DNA of 7,160 nt, taken from assembly GCA_938016235.1 (NCBI GenBank), contig CALLPU010000240.1, forward strand, positions 1 to 7,160, read 5' to 3'. This document shows positions 1 to 6,230 of this stretch, one piece after another. The notes under the pieces are model-generated. The model was given only the letters and a program-made list of their open reading frames with translations, was not told the DNA's origin and did no database searches. A program made the position numbers and the translations under genes. Position 1 is the first letter of the stretch. Every line of letters starts with the position of its first letter. This stretch comes from an uncultured Granulosicoccus sp. GTDB lineage: Bacteria > Pseudomonadota > Gammaproteobacteria > Granulosicoccales > Granulosicoccaceae.

Positions 1-707
1 AGAATCGGCCACCGTCCTTCGCCTTCACCGAAAACGCCGTGACAACTGGCACATTGAGCATCATACAGCTCACCTCCGAGTTGCACCGTGCCAGAGCCAC
101 TCGGCAAGCCGAGTCCGTCGGGCCTGATATCAATATCCCAGGCACGCACTTCCGCTTCGAGCGCAGGCCTGCCAAGATGAAACACACCATGCTCGGGAAC
201 CGCTACATCCCTGGCCAAAGGCCGTTTTTGTGCTATCGATTCTGCACGGGCGGGTGCTGGGGCTGTCGCCTCACCCGCAACGCTTCCGTCGAGATTGAAC
301 TGCGCCAGGTAGGCAATCACATTGCTTCTGTCCTCAGCAGATGGCATACCCGGATACGCCATCCGCGTGCCCGGCATATAGCTCATCGGCGCTGCCAGAT
401 AGGCGTCCAAAGACTGTGCGTCCCAGGTCAGGCCTTCGGCTACCTTGCTGACCAAGGCTTGCGAATAATCATAACCTTGAGCCTTCCCTGCACCGCGCAG
501 GTGCAAGCCGTTCAAGTGTGGTCCAAATCTGTGTGCTGCATCAGGCCCTACCGCATGGCAGCCTGCGCACTGGTTGAACAACGCTTTACCCGCTTCTGCA
601 TCAGCTCGGCTCACTGTCGATGTTGCCATGGCAATCACCAGGCAAATGTTGATGGAGAGGGTTTTCATTACGCGGGACCGGCAGCGTTGCGATTCTCTCA
701 AGCGCAT
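1..707 (-). CDS. soxD: SoxD, dihaem cytochrome c subunit of sulfane dehydrogenase SoxCD (partial, C-terminus beyond left edge)
   Basis: SoxD takes electrons from the SoxC molybdenum site, which oxidises SoxY-bound sulfane sulfur in the periplasm. About 235 residues are visible. The start chosen is the ATG at 705-707, which overlaps the soxC stop as TGATG and has GGAG 8 nt upstream; the in-frame ATG at 666-668 is an alternative that lacks a ribosome binding site and would shorten the protein by 13 residues. Counting from 707, a Sec-type signal peptide runs to about residue 35 (ending SRA, then DAEAG). The first cytochrome c domain has CAGCH at residues 47-51, a PGTRM motif with Met116 as likely distal ligand, and a C-terminal helix (NVIAYLAQF). 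A linker rich in Ala and Pro follows (about 140-160), then a second haem motif CASCH at 219-223, just before the window ends. Two haem domains directly downstream of soxC identify SoxD well. The rest of the second domain cannot be seen. Confidence 0.93.
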   Translation of the reverse strand, partial: MRLRESQRCRSRVMKTLSINICLVIAMATSTVSRADAEAGKALFNQCAGCHAVGPDAAHRFGPHLNGLHLRGAGKAQGYDYSQALVSKVAEGLTWDAQSLDAYLAAPMSYMPGTRMAYPGMPSAEDRSNVIAYLAQFNLDGSVAGEATAPAPARAESIAQKRPLARDVAVPEHGVFHLGRPALEAEVRAWDIDIRPDGLGLPSGSGTVQLGGELYDAQCASCHGVFGEGEGRWPI

Positions 708-1996
708 CAGGAAATCTCCACATTCTCGGCTGAACCGTCCGGACGCACCTGCCAGGTCTGTATGCCATTGTTGTGGTAGATGGAGTTCTCACCCCTGGCG
801 TGTCGCAGTGCGTTTTTGGTGGGTTGTACGTTTCCGCGATCATCAATGGCTCGACTTTGCAGAAACAGCTCACGACCATCCCAGTCAAACTCATGATAGA
901 ACCGATGCACCGATTTGGAAAAACTCGGCGCATCCAGTCTTGCTGTTGTCCAGTTTCGCCCTCCATCAACAGACACATCCACGCGCCTGACCGTTCCGTG
1001 ACCCGACCACGCCAGGCCAGTAATCACAGTTCTGCCCTGCCCGTGCAATATCGGTGCTTGTGGGCTCGGGTTGGTAATCACGGACTTGACATCCATCTCC
1101 CAGCTGAACCGCCGTGCCCGCCCATCGGCTAACAGATCCGTGTACTTGGACGTCTCTTCACGATGATGCCATGGCTCATCACCCACTTCCAGGCGCCGAA
1201 GCCACTTCACCCACATGTTGCCCTCCCAACCCGGCACCACCAGACGCAGTGGATAGCCTTGTTCAGGTCGCAGTGCTTCACCGTTCATCTTGAATGCTAC
1301 GAGGCAATCGTCCAAGGCTTTCTCCATGGGTATGGAGCGTGTCATATGCGCAGGATCTGCGCCCTCAGGCAATAACCATTTACCCCGAGTTTTAATACCC
1401 GCCTCCTGTAGCAAGTACTTGAGTGGCACGCCGGTATACAGGACGTTGTGCACCATACCGTGGGTGAACTGGCAACCATTGAGCTGGGCACCTCGCCATT
1501 CCATGCCCGAGTTCGCTGCACACTCGAGAAAATACATGTGGTTTTCGCGGGGGAATCTTGCGATGTCCTCCATCGTGAAAACCAATGGTGTATCAACCAG
1601 ACCGTTGATCATCAGGCGGTGTTCATCGGGAGCAATCTGCGCTACTCCGCCATGATGCCTTTCAAAACAGAGCCCATTCGGCGTGATAATGCCATCCAGT
1701 GCATGCAAGGGTGTGAAGTTGACCGACGATTTCGCATCGGCTGTGAGCCACGGTACATCTCGACGCACAACCTCGGCTTCAAATTGCGATGGCGAACCAT
1801 AGGGGTTGGCATCAACACCATCACCCATATACCGGTTCCAGTCTTGTATTTCGGTGATCAACGGGTCTGGGGCCTGACTATTTGCCCGGCTCATACCCGA
1901 GTAGGCAGCCCCGACCAGGGCACTGAGCTTAAGACCCGATGTGAGCATCTTTCGCCGTGTCGTTGCATTTACTGCCATTGCGTTTTTGTCAGTCAT
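707..1996 (-). CDS. soxC: SoxC, molybdenum-cofactor subunit of sulfane dehydrogenase SoxCD
   Basis: SoxC belongs to the sulfite oxidase family. With SoxD it oxidises the sulfane sulfur left on SoxY after SoxB has acted, releasing several electrons per thiosulfate. The 429-residue product has a Tat-type N-terminus (TRRKML at 13-18, then a hydrophobic stretch), as expected for a cofactor protein exported folded. The molybdopterin domain spans roughly 85-285. It contains FLECAANSGMEWRGA (about 156-170), in which Cys159 is the expected molybdenum ligand, and PGWEGNMWVKWL (255-266), typical of the family. The C-terminal dimerisation domain spans about 300-415 (VRRVDVSVDGGRNW, 337-349). The length fits the family. 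Start: the ATG at 1994-1996 has no clear Shine-Dalgarno sequence; a second Met at residue 7 lacks one too. The 104-nt gap to soxB carries a promoter-like sequence, so soxCD may be transcribed separately. SoxC rather than a generic sulfite dehydrogenase is favoured by the soxB and soxD neighbours. Confidence 0.95.
   Translation of the reverse strand: MTDKNAMAVNATTRRKMLTSGLKLSALVGAAYSGMSRANSQAPDPLITEIQDWNRYMGDGVDANPYGSPSQFEAEVVRRDVPWLTADAKSSVNFTPLHALDGIITPNGLCFERHHGGVAQIAPDEHRLMINGLVDTPLVFTMEDIARFPRENHMYFLECAANSGMEWRGAQLNGCQFTHGMVHNVLYTGVPLKYLLQEAGIKTRGKWLLPEGADPAHMTRSIPMEKALDDCLVAFKMNGEALRPEQGYPLRLVVPGWEGNMWVKWLRRLEVGDEPWHHREETSKYTDLLADGRARRFSWEMDVKSVITNPSPQAPILHGQGRTVITGLAWSGHGTVRRVDVSVDGGRNWTTARLDAPSFSKSVHRFYHEFDWDGRELFLQSRAIDDRGNVQPTKNALRHARGENSIYHNNGIQTWQVRPDGSAENVEIS
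716..719 (-). promoter_or_regulatory. Ribosome binding site supporting the upstream soxD start
   Basis: On the minus strand GGAG lies inside the last codons of soxC, 8 nt before the ATG at 705-707. That ATG overlaps the soxC stop (TGATG). The alternative ATG at 666-668 has only a GC-rich stretch without a purine-rich site in front of it. This favours translational coupling of soxD to soxC, which suits two subunits of one complex. It is an inference from spacing only. Confidence 0.6.
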
Positions 1997-2035
1997 GGAA
2001 TGCGAATGCCGTTATCTGATAGGTGAAAAATTAAA

Positions 2036-2065
2036 CTTATAAATTCGTATATTTGAATGTATAAA
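2036..2065 (-). promoter_or_regulatory. Putative promoter for soxCD
   Basis: Read on the minus strand, TTTATA (2060-2065, four of six matches to the -35 consensus) is followed after 18 nt by TATAAG (2036-2041, five of six matches to the -10 consensus). Transcription would begin near 2029, giving a soxC leader of about 33 nt. The region is clearly more AT-rich than the genes around it. The spacer contains a dyad described as a separate entry. Promoter calls by eye are uncertain in AT-rich DNA; transcription-start mapping is lacking. Confidence 0.45.
2043..2058. promoter_or_regulatory. Putative operator ATTC-N8-GAAT between soxB and soxC
   Basis: ATTC at 2043-2046 and GAAT at 2055-2058 are separated by exactly 8 nt. 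The symmetry extends outward in an imperfect way: the left side reads CTTATAA and the right side GTATAAAG. The arrangement matches the ATTC-N8-GAAT pattern reported for ArsR-family sulfide and persulfide sensors such as SqrR/BigR; SoxR of sox operons belongs to the same family. It lies wholly between the proposed -35 and -10 of the soxC promoter, where a bound repressor would block RNA polymerase. Which protein binds is inferred; no regulator gene is visible here. Confidence 0.5.
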
Positions 2066-2100
2066 GTTGCAGCTGCGTACTCGAGATACTGTCTGGCTGC

Positions 2101-3792
2101 TTATCCGTATTTGATTTTTACCGCGTCATTTTGCGTTGGCGTAACCACGTCCAACGACTGCAGATAGTTTTCCATCAAGTCGTATACGGCAGGACCTTCA
2201 ACCCCTTCGTTGACCGAAGCCCATCCAGCGACCACGTAAGTCTTGTCGGCTTCTACCGCATTTCCGGTAGCCAGATCGGTCATGTCTGAAATACGGGACC
2301 CCATGGTTCCAGCAGGTTCACAGGTATATCCCATACCACCCACCCTGACCATATCACCGCCCTGTTGAAAAAATGGATCTGGGTTAAACAGGTTGTCGCA
2401 CACGTCTTCGAGAATCTCATGCAGCTGGGCACCGGTAAACTCCAGCCGATAGACCGATGGATACGACATGGACGTTTGTGTGTAAAGATCTTCGATTGTG
2501 ATGTCGCTATCCGGTAGCAACGTGGTACCCCATCGGAAACCCGGGCTCAACGAAAACTGCGCGTCACGCTCGGCGATCAGCCCTTCGCAGATAAGATCAT
2601 CCCAGCTGCCATTGAAGTTGCCGCGCCTGTACAACAGTCCATCGGTTTTCGCCACAACACGTTCAAGCTCGCTTTTATAGGGTGCTCGAATCTCATCTAT
2701 CGTGCTGCGCATGTCCGCGTCTGATTCAATCGCATCCGCAAAGACCGGTATGAGCGTGCTGTTGTAGTCCGTTACCTTCCCGTTCTTCACTTCCAGATCG
2801 ACACGGCCTAGAAATTTTCCATGAGACCCACTGGCCAGTATCAGCGTATTTCCTACCCGAACAGCCTCTGGTATCGCATCGTGGGTATGCCCGGTCAGAA
2901 TAACGTCTATACCGGGTACCACTGTGGCCAGCTTCCGGTCCACATCAAAGCCGTTGTGGGACAACAAGACGACCACTTCGGCCCCATCCGCCCTGGCAGC
3001 GGCTACGTTTTGCTGCAGTGTTTCGATGCGCAAACCGAAAGACCACTCGGGGAACATCCATCGCGGATTGGCTATAGGGGTATACGGCATCGCCTGACCA
3101 ATTACCGCAACTCTGGCACCACCTACGGTATAGGTTGCCGTGCTGTCGAAAACGGGTTCCTCCCAGTCAATATCAACAATGTTGCTGGCCAGAAACGGGT
3201 AACCCATGGACTCGATTATCTCTAGTACACGCTCAGCGCCAAGGGTAAATTCCCAGTGACCCACCATGGCATCAGGCTTCAACAGTTTCAGGCAATCAAC
3301 CATGTCCTGGCCGTTGGTTTTCAACGAGGTATAAGAGCCCTGCCATGTATCACCGCCATCCAGCAGCAGCACCTTGTCATCACCTCGCTCAGCGCGAATC
3401 GCCTTGATCAACGTTGCCGTGTTGTCCAGACCACCCAATTTACCGTAGGTGCGAGCCAGTTCGACGTAATCAAGCATGGTGTGCGCATACGCCAGGGCAC
3501 TACCCGGCTGCAGATCAAAGTGATTCAGAAACTGCTCACCCACCAGATGAGGCGGAATACCGGCATAGTCGCCAATGCCGATGTTGGTGTCTGGTGGCCT
3601 GAAATACACGGGTTCCAGCTGCGCATGCATGTCAGTGATGTGCAGCAACGTTATCTGCCCAGTTGAATCAAAGCGTAACAGATCATCTTGCGTAAGCCGC
3701 TGCTGAGCCACGGCGCGTTGAAAACCACCGCCCAAAGCCGTGAAGGCTGAACTGGCAACCGCTACCTGAAGAAATTCGCGACGTGAAAGCAT
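2101..3792 (-). CDS. soxB: SoxB, dimanganese thiosulfohydrolase
   Basis: SoxB hydrolyses the S-sulfonate group from SoxY-cysteine-S-thiosulfonate, releasing sulfate in the periplasm. The 563-residue product opens with a textbook Tat signal (SRREFLQV at 3-10, hydrophobic stretch to about residue 29). The N-terminal metallophosphoesterase-like domain carries the metal-binding blocks in order: ITDMHAQ (52-58), GGDTWQGS (146-153), GHWEFTLG (178-185), LSHNGFDVD (277-285) and GHTHD (301-305). GHWE replaces the GNHE of ordinary 5'-nucleotidases and is a SoxB hallmark. The C-terminal 5'-nucleotidase domain (about 375-550) includes SPGFRWGTTLLPD (416-428). The length is normal for the family. The start is the ATG at 3790-3792, placed by the Tat motif; no good Shine-Dalgarno sequence precedes it, so reinitiation from soxA, 43 nt upstream, is possible. 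The gene ends in TAA, with no strong terminator hairpin after it. Confidence 0.97.
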   Translation of the reverse strand: MLSRREFLQVAVASSAFTALGGGFQRAVAQQRLTQDDLLRFDSTGQITLLHITDMHAQLEPVYFRPPDTNIGIGDYAGIPPHLVGEQFLNHFDLQPGSALAYAHTMLDYVELARTYGKLGGLDNTATLIKAIRAERGDDKVLLLDGGDTWQGSYTSLKTNGQDMVDCLKLLKPDAMVGHWEFTLGAERVLEIIESMGYPFLASNIVDIDWEEPVFDSTATYTVGGARVAVIGQAMPYTPIANPRWMFPEWSFGLRIETLQQNVAAARADGAEVVVLLSHNGFDVDRKLATVVPGIDVILTGHTHDAIPEAVRVGNTLILASGSHGKFLGRVDLEVKNGKVTDYNSTLIPVFADAIESDADMRSTIDEIRAPYKSELERVVAKTDGLLYRRGNFNGSWDDLICEGLIAERDAQFSLSPGFRWGTTLLPDSDITIEDLYTQTSMSYPSVYRLEFTGAQLHEILEDVCDNLFNPDPFFQQGGDMVRVGGMGYTCEPAGTMGSRISDMTDLATGNAVEADKTYVVAGWASVNEGVEGPAVYDLMENYLQSLDVVTPTQNDAVKIKYG

Positions 3793-3835
3793 CGTTGTGT
3801 CCGGATTATTTTACGGGGCCGTCACGCCGGATGAA

Positions 3836-4693
3836 TCACTGGCGAACTGCAGGCGTTTCAACCGACAAGCCGGTACCACGCCAGGTGGTGTACACCTCCA
3901 GACCCATCAGTTCATCCGAGAACGCCGCCGGAAACTCGGCACGTGTATCGCGAATGCAACCCCGAAAACGATTGTGCAGCGATACCAGATTGCTTTGCTT
4001 CAAGCGATAGGTAGGAAAGCCATTGACGTTGCCCTGACTCAGATGATCAGCGCGAATGTACTTGCCGTTGTTCTTCTCATGACAGGAGGCGCACGACAGG
4101 TCCAGTTGCCCGGTTCTCTTGTAATACGTTTCTTTGCCTCGTTCCCACCATTGCTGCATTTCACCTTCATTCAAATCCAGAGCAACGGGTTGCCCCAGAG
4201 ACTGGTGCTTGATGTAAGCGGTGAGCGGTTTCTGCCCCCCCTTGTCAAACGGATACGGCTCGGCCCCCATGTTCTCGACCCGACACTGATTGATGCGAAG
4301 CTCCACATTAATTGGCTTGCCCAGCGTCTCACTCCACTTCGGGTAAGTTGCACCAACCCCTGCCATGGACTCTGCCGCATCATCATGACAACTGGCACAG
4401 GACTTCCCCATCGTGCCCTCAACGGTATTCCAGTACTCCTCGCCCTCTTCCACGCCGAGCATGCCCGGGTTATCAAATGAATCCTGTTCCAGCACCCGCG
4501 TATCATCAGAACGGTAATGCCAGCCGGAAATCACTTCGGGTAACGGATGACCTTCTACCGAGGTGGTTCTGGTGACCATCTCCAACTCACCATCTATCAG
4601 CAACGTGTCATCAGCCGGGTCCGCCCAGACAACAGCGGCAGACATTGCAGCGGTTAGTGCGGAAACTACAACGGTCATTGAAAATCTGTTCAA
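3836..4693 (-). CDS. soxA: SoxA, dihaem cytochrome subunit of L-cysteine S-thiosulfotransferase SoxAX
   Basis: SoxAX catalyses the first step of the pathway, oxidative coupling of thiosulfate to the SoxY carrier cysteine. I place the start at TTG 4691-4693: GGAG lies 7 nt upstream, and the 285-residue product then begins directly with a normal Sec signal (NRF, a hydrophobic core to about residue 23, cleavage near VWA/DP). The frame stays open back to an ATG at 4808-4810 (324 residues), which would put about 45 residues before the hydrophobic core. In the 285-residue numbering, CASCH occurs at 99-103 and again at 201-205, so this is the dihaem type. Cys137 (in NQCR) is the likely axial ligand of the first haem. 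Cys246 (in RFRGC) is the expected axial cysteine of the catalytic haem, modified to persulfide in studied SoxA proteins. It sits between soxZ and soxB, as is usual. Confidence 0.95.
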   Translation of the reverse strand: MNRFSMTVVVSALTAAMSAAVVWADPADDTLLIDGELEMVTRTTSVEGHPLPEVISGWHYRSDDTRVLEQDSFDNPGMLGVEEGEEYWNTVEGTMGKSCASCHDDAAESMAGVGATYPKWSETLGKPINVELRINQCRVENMGAEPYPFDKGGQKPLTAYIKHQSLGQPVALDLNEGEMQQWWERGKETYYKRTGQLDLSCASCHEKNNGKYIRADHLSQGNVNGFPTYRLKQSNLVSLHNRFRGCIRDTRAEFPAAFSDELMGLEVYTTWRGTGLSVETPAVRQ

Positions 4694-4810
4694 GGGTATT
4701 CTCCAGGCGGTGCTAGTGCAGCGGTCTTTAGACCAACCACTTTGACGCATGATGCTGTCAAGGGTGATCTCACCGGTGATCTGTTCTTGGGGTGCAGGTG
4801 TTGAATCCAT
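4694..4810 (-). other. In-frame leader between soxZ and the likely soxA start
   Basis: These 39 codons are open and in frame with soxA. They begin with an ATG that directly follows the soxZ stop (TGAATG), with a weak purine-rich AAGGG a few bases upstream. The translation is hydrophilic (it includes ITGEITLDSIMRQSGW), and its codons look like ordinary coding sequence of this window. Either soxA has a long N-terminal extension, or this is untranslated spacer, or a second start gives two SoxA forms. The strong ribosome binding site at 4701-4704 argues that the main SoxA starts after it. I do not recognise the peptide. Confidence 0.4.
4701..4704 (-). promoter_or_regulatory. Ribosome binding site deciding a TTG start for soxA
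   Basis: On the minus strand GGAG is followed 7 nt later by TTG AAC AGA. The context resembles that of soxX (TGGAGAA, a short spacer, then TTGAACA), which also appears to start with TTG. A start here puts the hydrophobic core of the signal peptide at the usual distance from the N-terminus. Confidence 0.6.
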
Positions 4811-5140
4811 TCAACCCTTCAACGCAACGTCCTGACTGTATTCAGTGACTTCACCGGCGTCGTCGGTCCACTTCATGGTGAACGTACCTGCTTCGTTGAT
4901 CCGCGAGGTGAACTCCAGGTACGGATTCGCTGAGACGGCCGGATCGATGTCTACCGAAAACACCACCTTGCCGTTATAGGCCGCTTCAAAATGATTGATG
5001 ATGTCCCTGGGAATGGGATTCCCTTCCTTATCTTTACGCTGTCCGGATTCCATCTTGTGACTGATCAGCGTCTTGATGGTAATTACATCACCGGCAGACA
5101 CACTCTTGGGAATCTTTACACGAGGTTTTTTACCAGCCAT
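4811..5140 (-). CDS. soxZ: SoxZ, sulfur-carrier partner subunit of SoxYZ
   Basis: SoxZ forms the heterodimer with SoxY that carries pathway intermediates; SoxZ has no carrier cysteine itself. The 109-residue product begins MAGKKPRVKIPKSV and continues with ITIKTLISHKMESGQR (21-36), GNPIPRDIINHF (41-52) and a C-terminal immunoglobulin-like beta sandwich. It contains no cysteine. Length and sequence are typical of the family. No signal peptide is present, which is normal: SoxZ is thought to be exported by the Tat system in complex with SoxY. The ATG at 5138-5140 has GGAG 8 nt upstream. It lies 45 nt downstream of soxY, and its TGA stop directly abuts an ATG in frame with soxA. Confidence 0.96.
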   Translation of the reverse strand: MAGKKPRVKIPKSVSAGDVITIKTLISHKMESGQRKDKEGNPIPRDIINHFEAAYNGKVVFSVDIDPAVSANPYLEFTSRINEAGTFTMKWTDDAGEVTEYSQDVALKG

Positions 5141-5185
5141 TTGCGCATCTCCAGAAAATGATTTGACTCTGAGTGTGACGATTCA

Positions 5186-5641
5186 TCATCCGCCACAGCC
5201 TCCGATAGTGACCTTCACATTGTTGCTGACTTTGAACAGCTTCCCGGTGCTGGTTTTTGCAACGGCGAAAACATCCTGAGTTCGGGCCAATCGCATGCGA
5301 GTGGACGCCTTGGCAATGCCACTGTCGGGCGTGAAATGAAACGTGGCCACGTCCGGGCTGGGATTGTCACTGGCCATGATCATGACGGATTCCACGTAGT
5401 CCTCCTCACTCATCGGACTATCGACGCTAAACGACACCGGCACGCTGTTGCCGTTCTCGGCAATCTCAGGCGTCTTCAGTTGCAAGGCGCCTCCGCTCTC
5501 AATGGTGCCGCCACTTGCGAACTCCGTAATCAGCTTCTCGACATCCTCGACGGAGGCAACAGCACGTCCTGCCAGGCCAAAAAAGGCCGTTGCCGCAGCG
5601 GCCGCACTACTGCATAACAAGGTTCTTCTGGAAATATTCAT
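5186..5641 (-). CDS. soxY: SoxY, sulfur-carrier protein
   Basis: SoxY holds the growing and shrinking sulfur adduct on a cysteine in a flexible C-terminal arm that visits SoxAX, SoxB and SoxCD in turn. The 151-residue product ends IGGCGG, the family's defining swinging arm, with Cys149 as the carrier residue. The N-terminus is a Tat signal (ISRRTLL at 3-9, an Ala-rich hydrophobic stretch, cleavage near AVA/SV at about 29-31). The middle region is a beta sandwich (for example SVPVSFSVDSPM, 66-77). Cys10 lies in the signal, so the mature protein has a single cysteine. Start: the ATG at 5639-5641 has GGAG 9 nt upstream. A TTG immediately before it, 6 nt from the same GGAG, could add one residue. 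The spacing to soxX is 33 nt, which fits one operon. Confidence 0.97.
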   Translation of the reverse strand: MNISRRTLLCSSAAAAATAFFGLAGRAVASVEDVEKLITEFASGGTIESGGALQLKTPEIAENGNSVPVSFSVDSPMSEEDYVESVMIMASDNPSPDVATFHFTPDSGIAKASTRMRLARTQDVFAVAKTSTGKLFKVSNNVKVTIGGCGG

Positions 5642-5674
5642 CAACGTAGACTCCTGCAGTTGCGGATCGTAGGG

Positions 5675-6136
5675 TTATTTAAGCGTGGTGAGGTAGGCAA
5701 CAACGTCTTCCACCTGCTGTGCCGTGAGGATGGTTTTGCCGACGAGCTCTTCGCGCACGTTCTCGCCAACCTCCAGCGAGTAGAAAGCAGGCATGACGGT
5801 CAGATCTGTGAACACCGCCTTGGCGTTGACCACGATTGCTCTCAACTGCGCCTCAGTCCAACGACTTCCAGCACCATTGAGTGAGGGTCCAACCTCCCCG
5901 TGAAACAGTTGATCATCGAGATCCGCATTGGCATGACAGGCAAGGCAGTTACCGAGCTTTCTATTGGCAAATGTCTTTCGGCCTTCTACCGGATCACCTG
6001 GCTGACCAACCAGTGATTGAGCTACGCTCAGGTTCTCGATCATGACATCACCAGGGGCAACCGAATCCGCTATCACGGTGGAGGCCCACAACAATGCCGC
6101 CGCGCAGCTTGCCAACAAAACACATTTCTTGTTCAA
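5675..6136 (-). CDS. soxX: SoxX, monohaem cytochrome c subunit of SoxAX
   Basis: SoxX accepts the electrons released when SoxA couples thiosulfate to SoxY and passes them to a periplasmic cytochrome c. The 153-residue product has a Sec signal peptide (NKK, a hydrophobic core, cleavage near VIA/DS at residue 23). One haem site, CLACH, lies at 64-68, preceded by GRKTFANRKLGN (52-63). It continues with GPSLNGAGSRWTEAQLR (83-99), has Met115 in VMPAFY as likely distal ligand, and ends in the helix QQVEDVVAYLTTL. The start codon is TTG (6134-6136) with GGAG 6 nt upstream; no in-frame ATG lies between the upstream stop and the signal peptide. It is the first gene of the run, behind a promoter-like region. 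Confidence 0.96.
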   Translation of the reverse strand: MNKKCVLLASCAAALLWASTVIADSVAPGDVMIENLSVAQSLVGQPGDPVEGRKTFANRKLGNCLACHANADLDDQLFHGEVGPSLNGAGSRWTEAQLRAIVVNAKAVFTDLTVMPAFYSLEVGENVREELVGKTILTAQQVEDVVAYLTTLK

Positions 6137-6142
6137 TGATTT

Positions 6143-6146
6143 CTCC
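6143..6146 (-). promoter_or_regulatory. Ribosome binding site for the TTG start of soxX
   Basis: GGAG on the minus strand stands 6 nt before TTG AAC AAG. An in-frame stop (TGA at 6173-6175) lies close upstream with no ATG between it and the signal peptide, so the TTG start is the best available. Confidence 0.7.
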
Positions 6147-6194
6147 AGCCTGGTGCCGCCGGCCCGTCCGGCTCAAACGATTTCTGTCGTACTG

Positions 6195-6223
6195 ACAATA
6201 ACCCTATTCCAAATATGAATCAA
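6195..6223 (-). promoter_or_regulatory. Putative promoter of the soxXYZAB operon
   Basis: On the minus strand TTGATT (6218-6223) is followed after 17 nt by TATTGT (6195-6200); each matches the sigma-70 consensus at four of six positions. The start of transcription would fall near 6188, leaving a leader of about 50 nt before soxX. The block 6181-6260 is strongly AT-rich compared with the genes. A dyad overlaps this promoter and is listed separately. Other -10-like sequences (such as TATAAA at 6228-6233) exist, so the exact promoter is uncertain. Confidence 0.4.
6206..6220. promoter_or_regulatory. Putative operator ATTC-N7-GAAT upstream of soxX
   Basis: ATTC at 6206-6209 and GAAT at 6217-6220 are separated by 7 nt. 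This resembles the exact ATTC-N8-GAAT dyad before soxC but is one base shorter. It overlaps the last bases of the proposed -35 and the spacer of the soxX promoter, a position suited to repression. Binding by an ArsR-family sulfur sensor is inferred from the pattern only, and the shorter spacer weakens the case. Confidence 0.35.
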
Positions 6224-6230
6224 TAGATTT

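Noticed and set aside
39..779. A 246-codon plus-strand reading frame over soxD
   Set aside because: The opposite strand encodes a clear dihaem cytochrome across the same bases, and the plus-strand product has low-complexity Arg/Cys/His-rich composition typical of an antisense shadow.
601..978. A 125-codon minus-strand reading frame over the soxC-soxD junction
   Set aside because: It is out of frame with both genes, which read through the same bases with conserved motifs.
1448..2026. A 192-codon plus-strand reading frame over soxC and its upstream gap
   Set aside because: It is antisense to the conserved molybdenum-binding domain of soxC and resembles no family I know.
3797..4480. A 227-codon plus-strand reading frame over soxA
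   Set aside because: It is antisense to soxA, whose haem motifs and cysteine ligands are intact; the plus-strand product shows no family resemblance.
4808..4810. ATG as the main soxA start (324-residue SoxA)
   Set aside because: It would place about 45 hydrophilic residues before the hydrophobic core of the signal peptide, and its ribosome site is weaker than the one before TTG 4691-4693. Kept only as a possible alternative.
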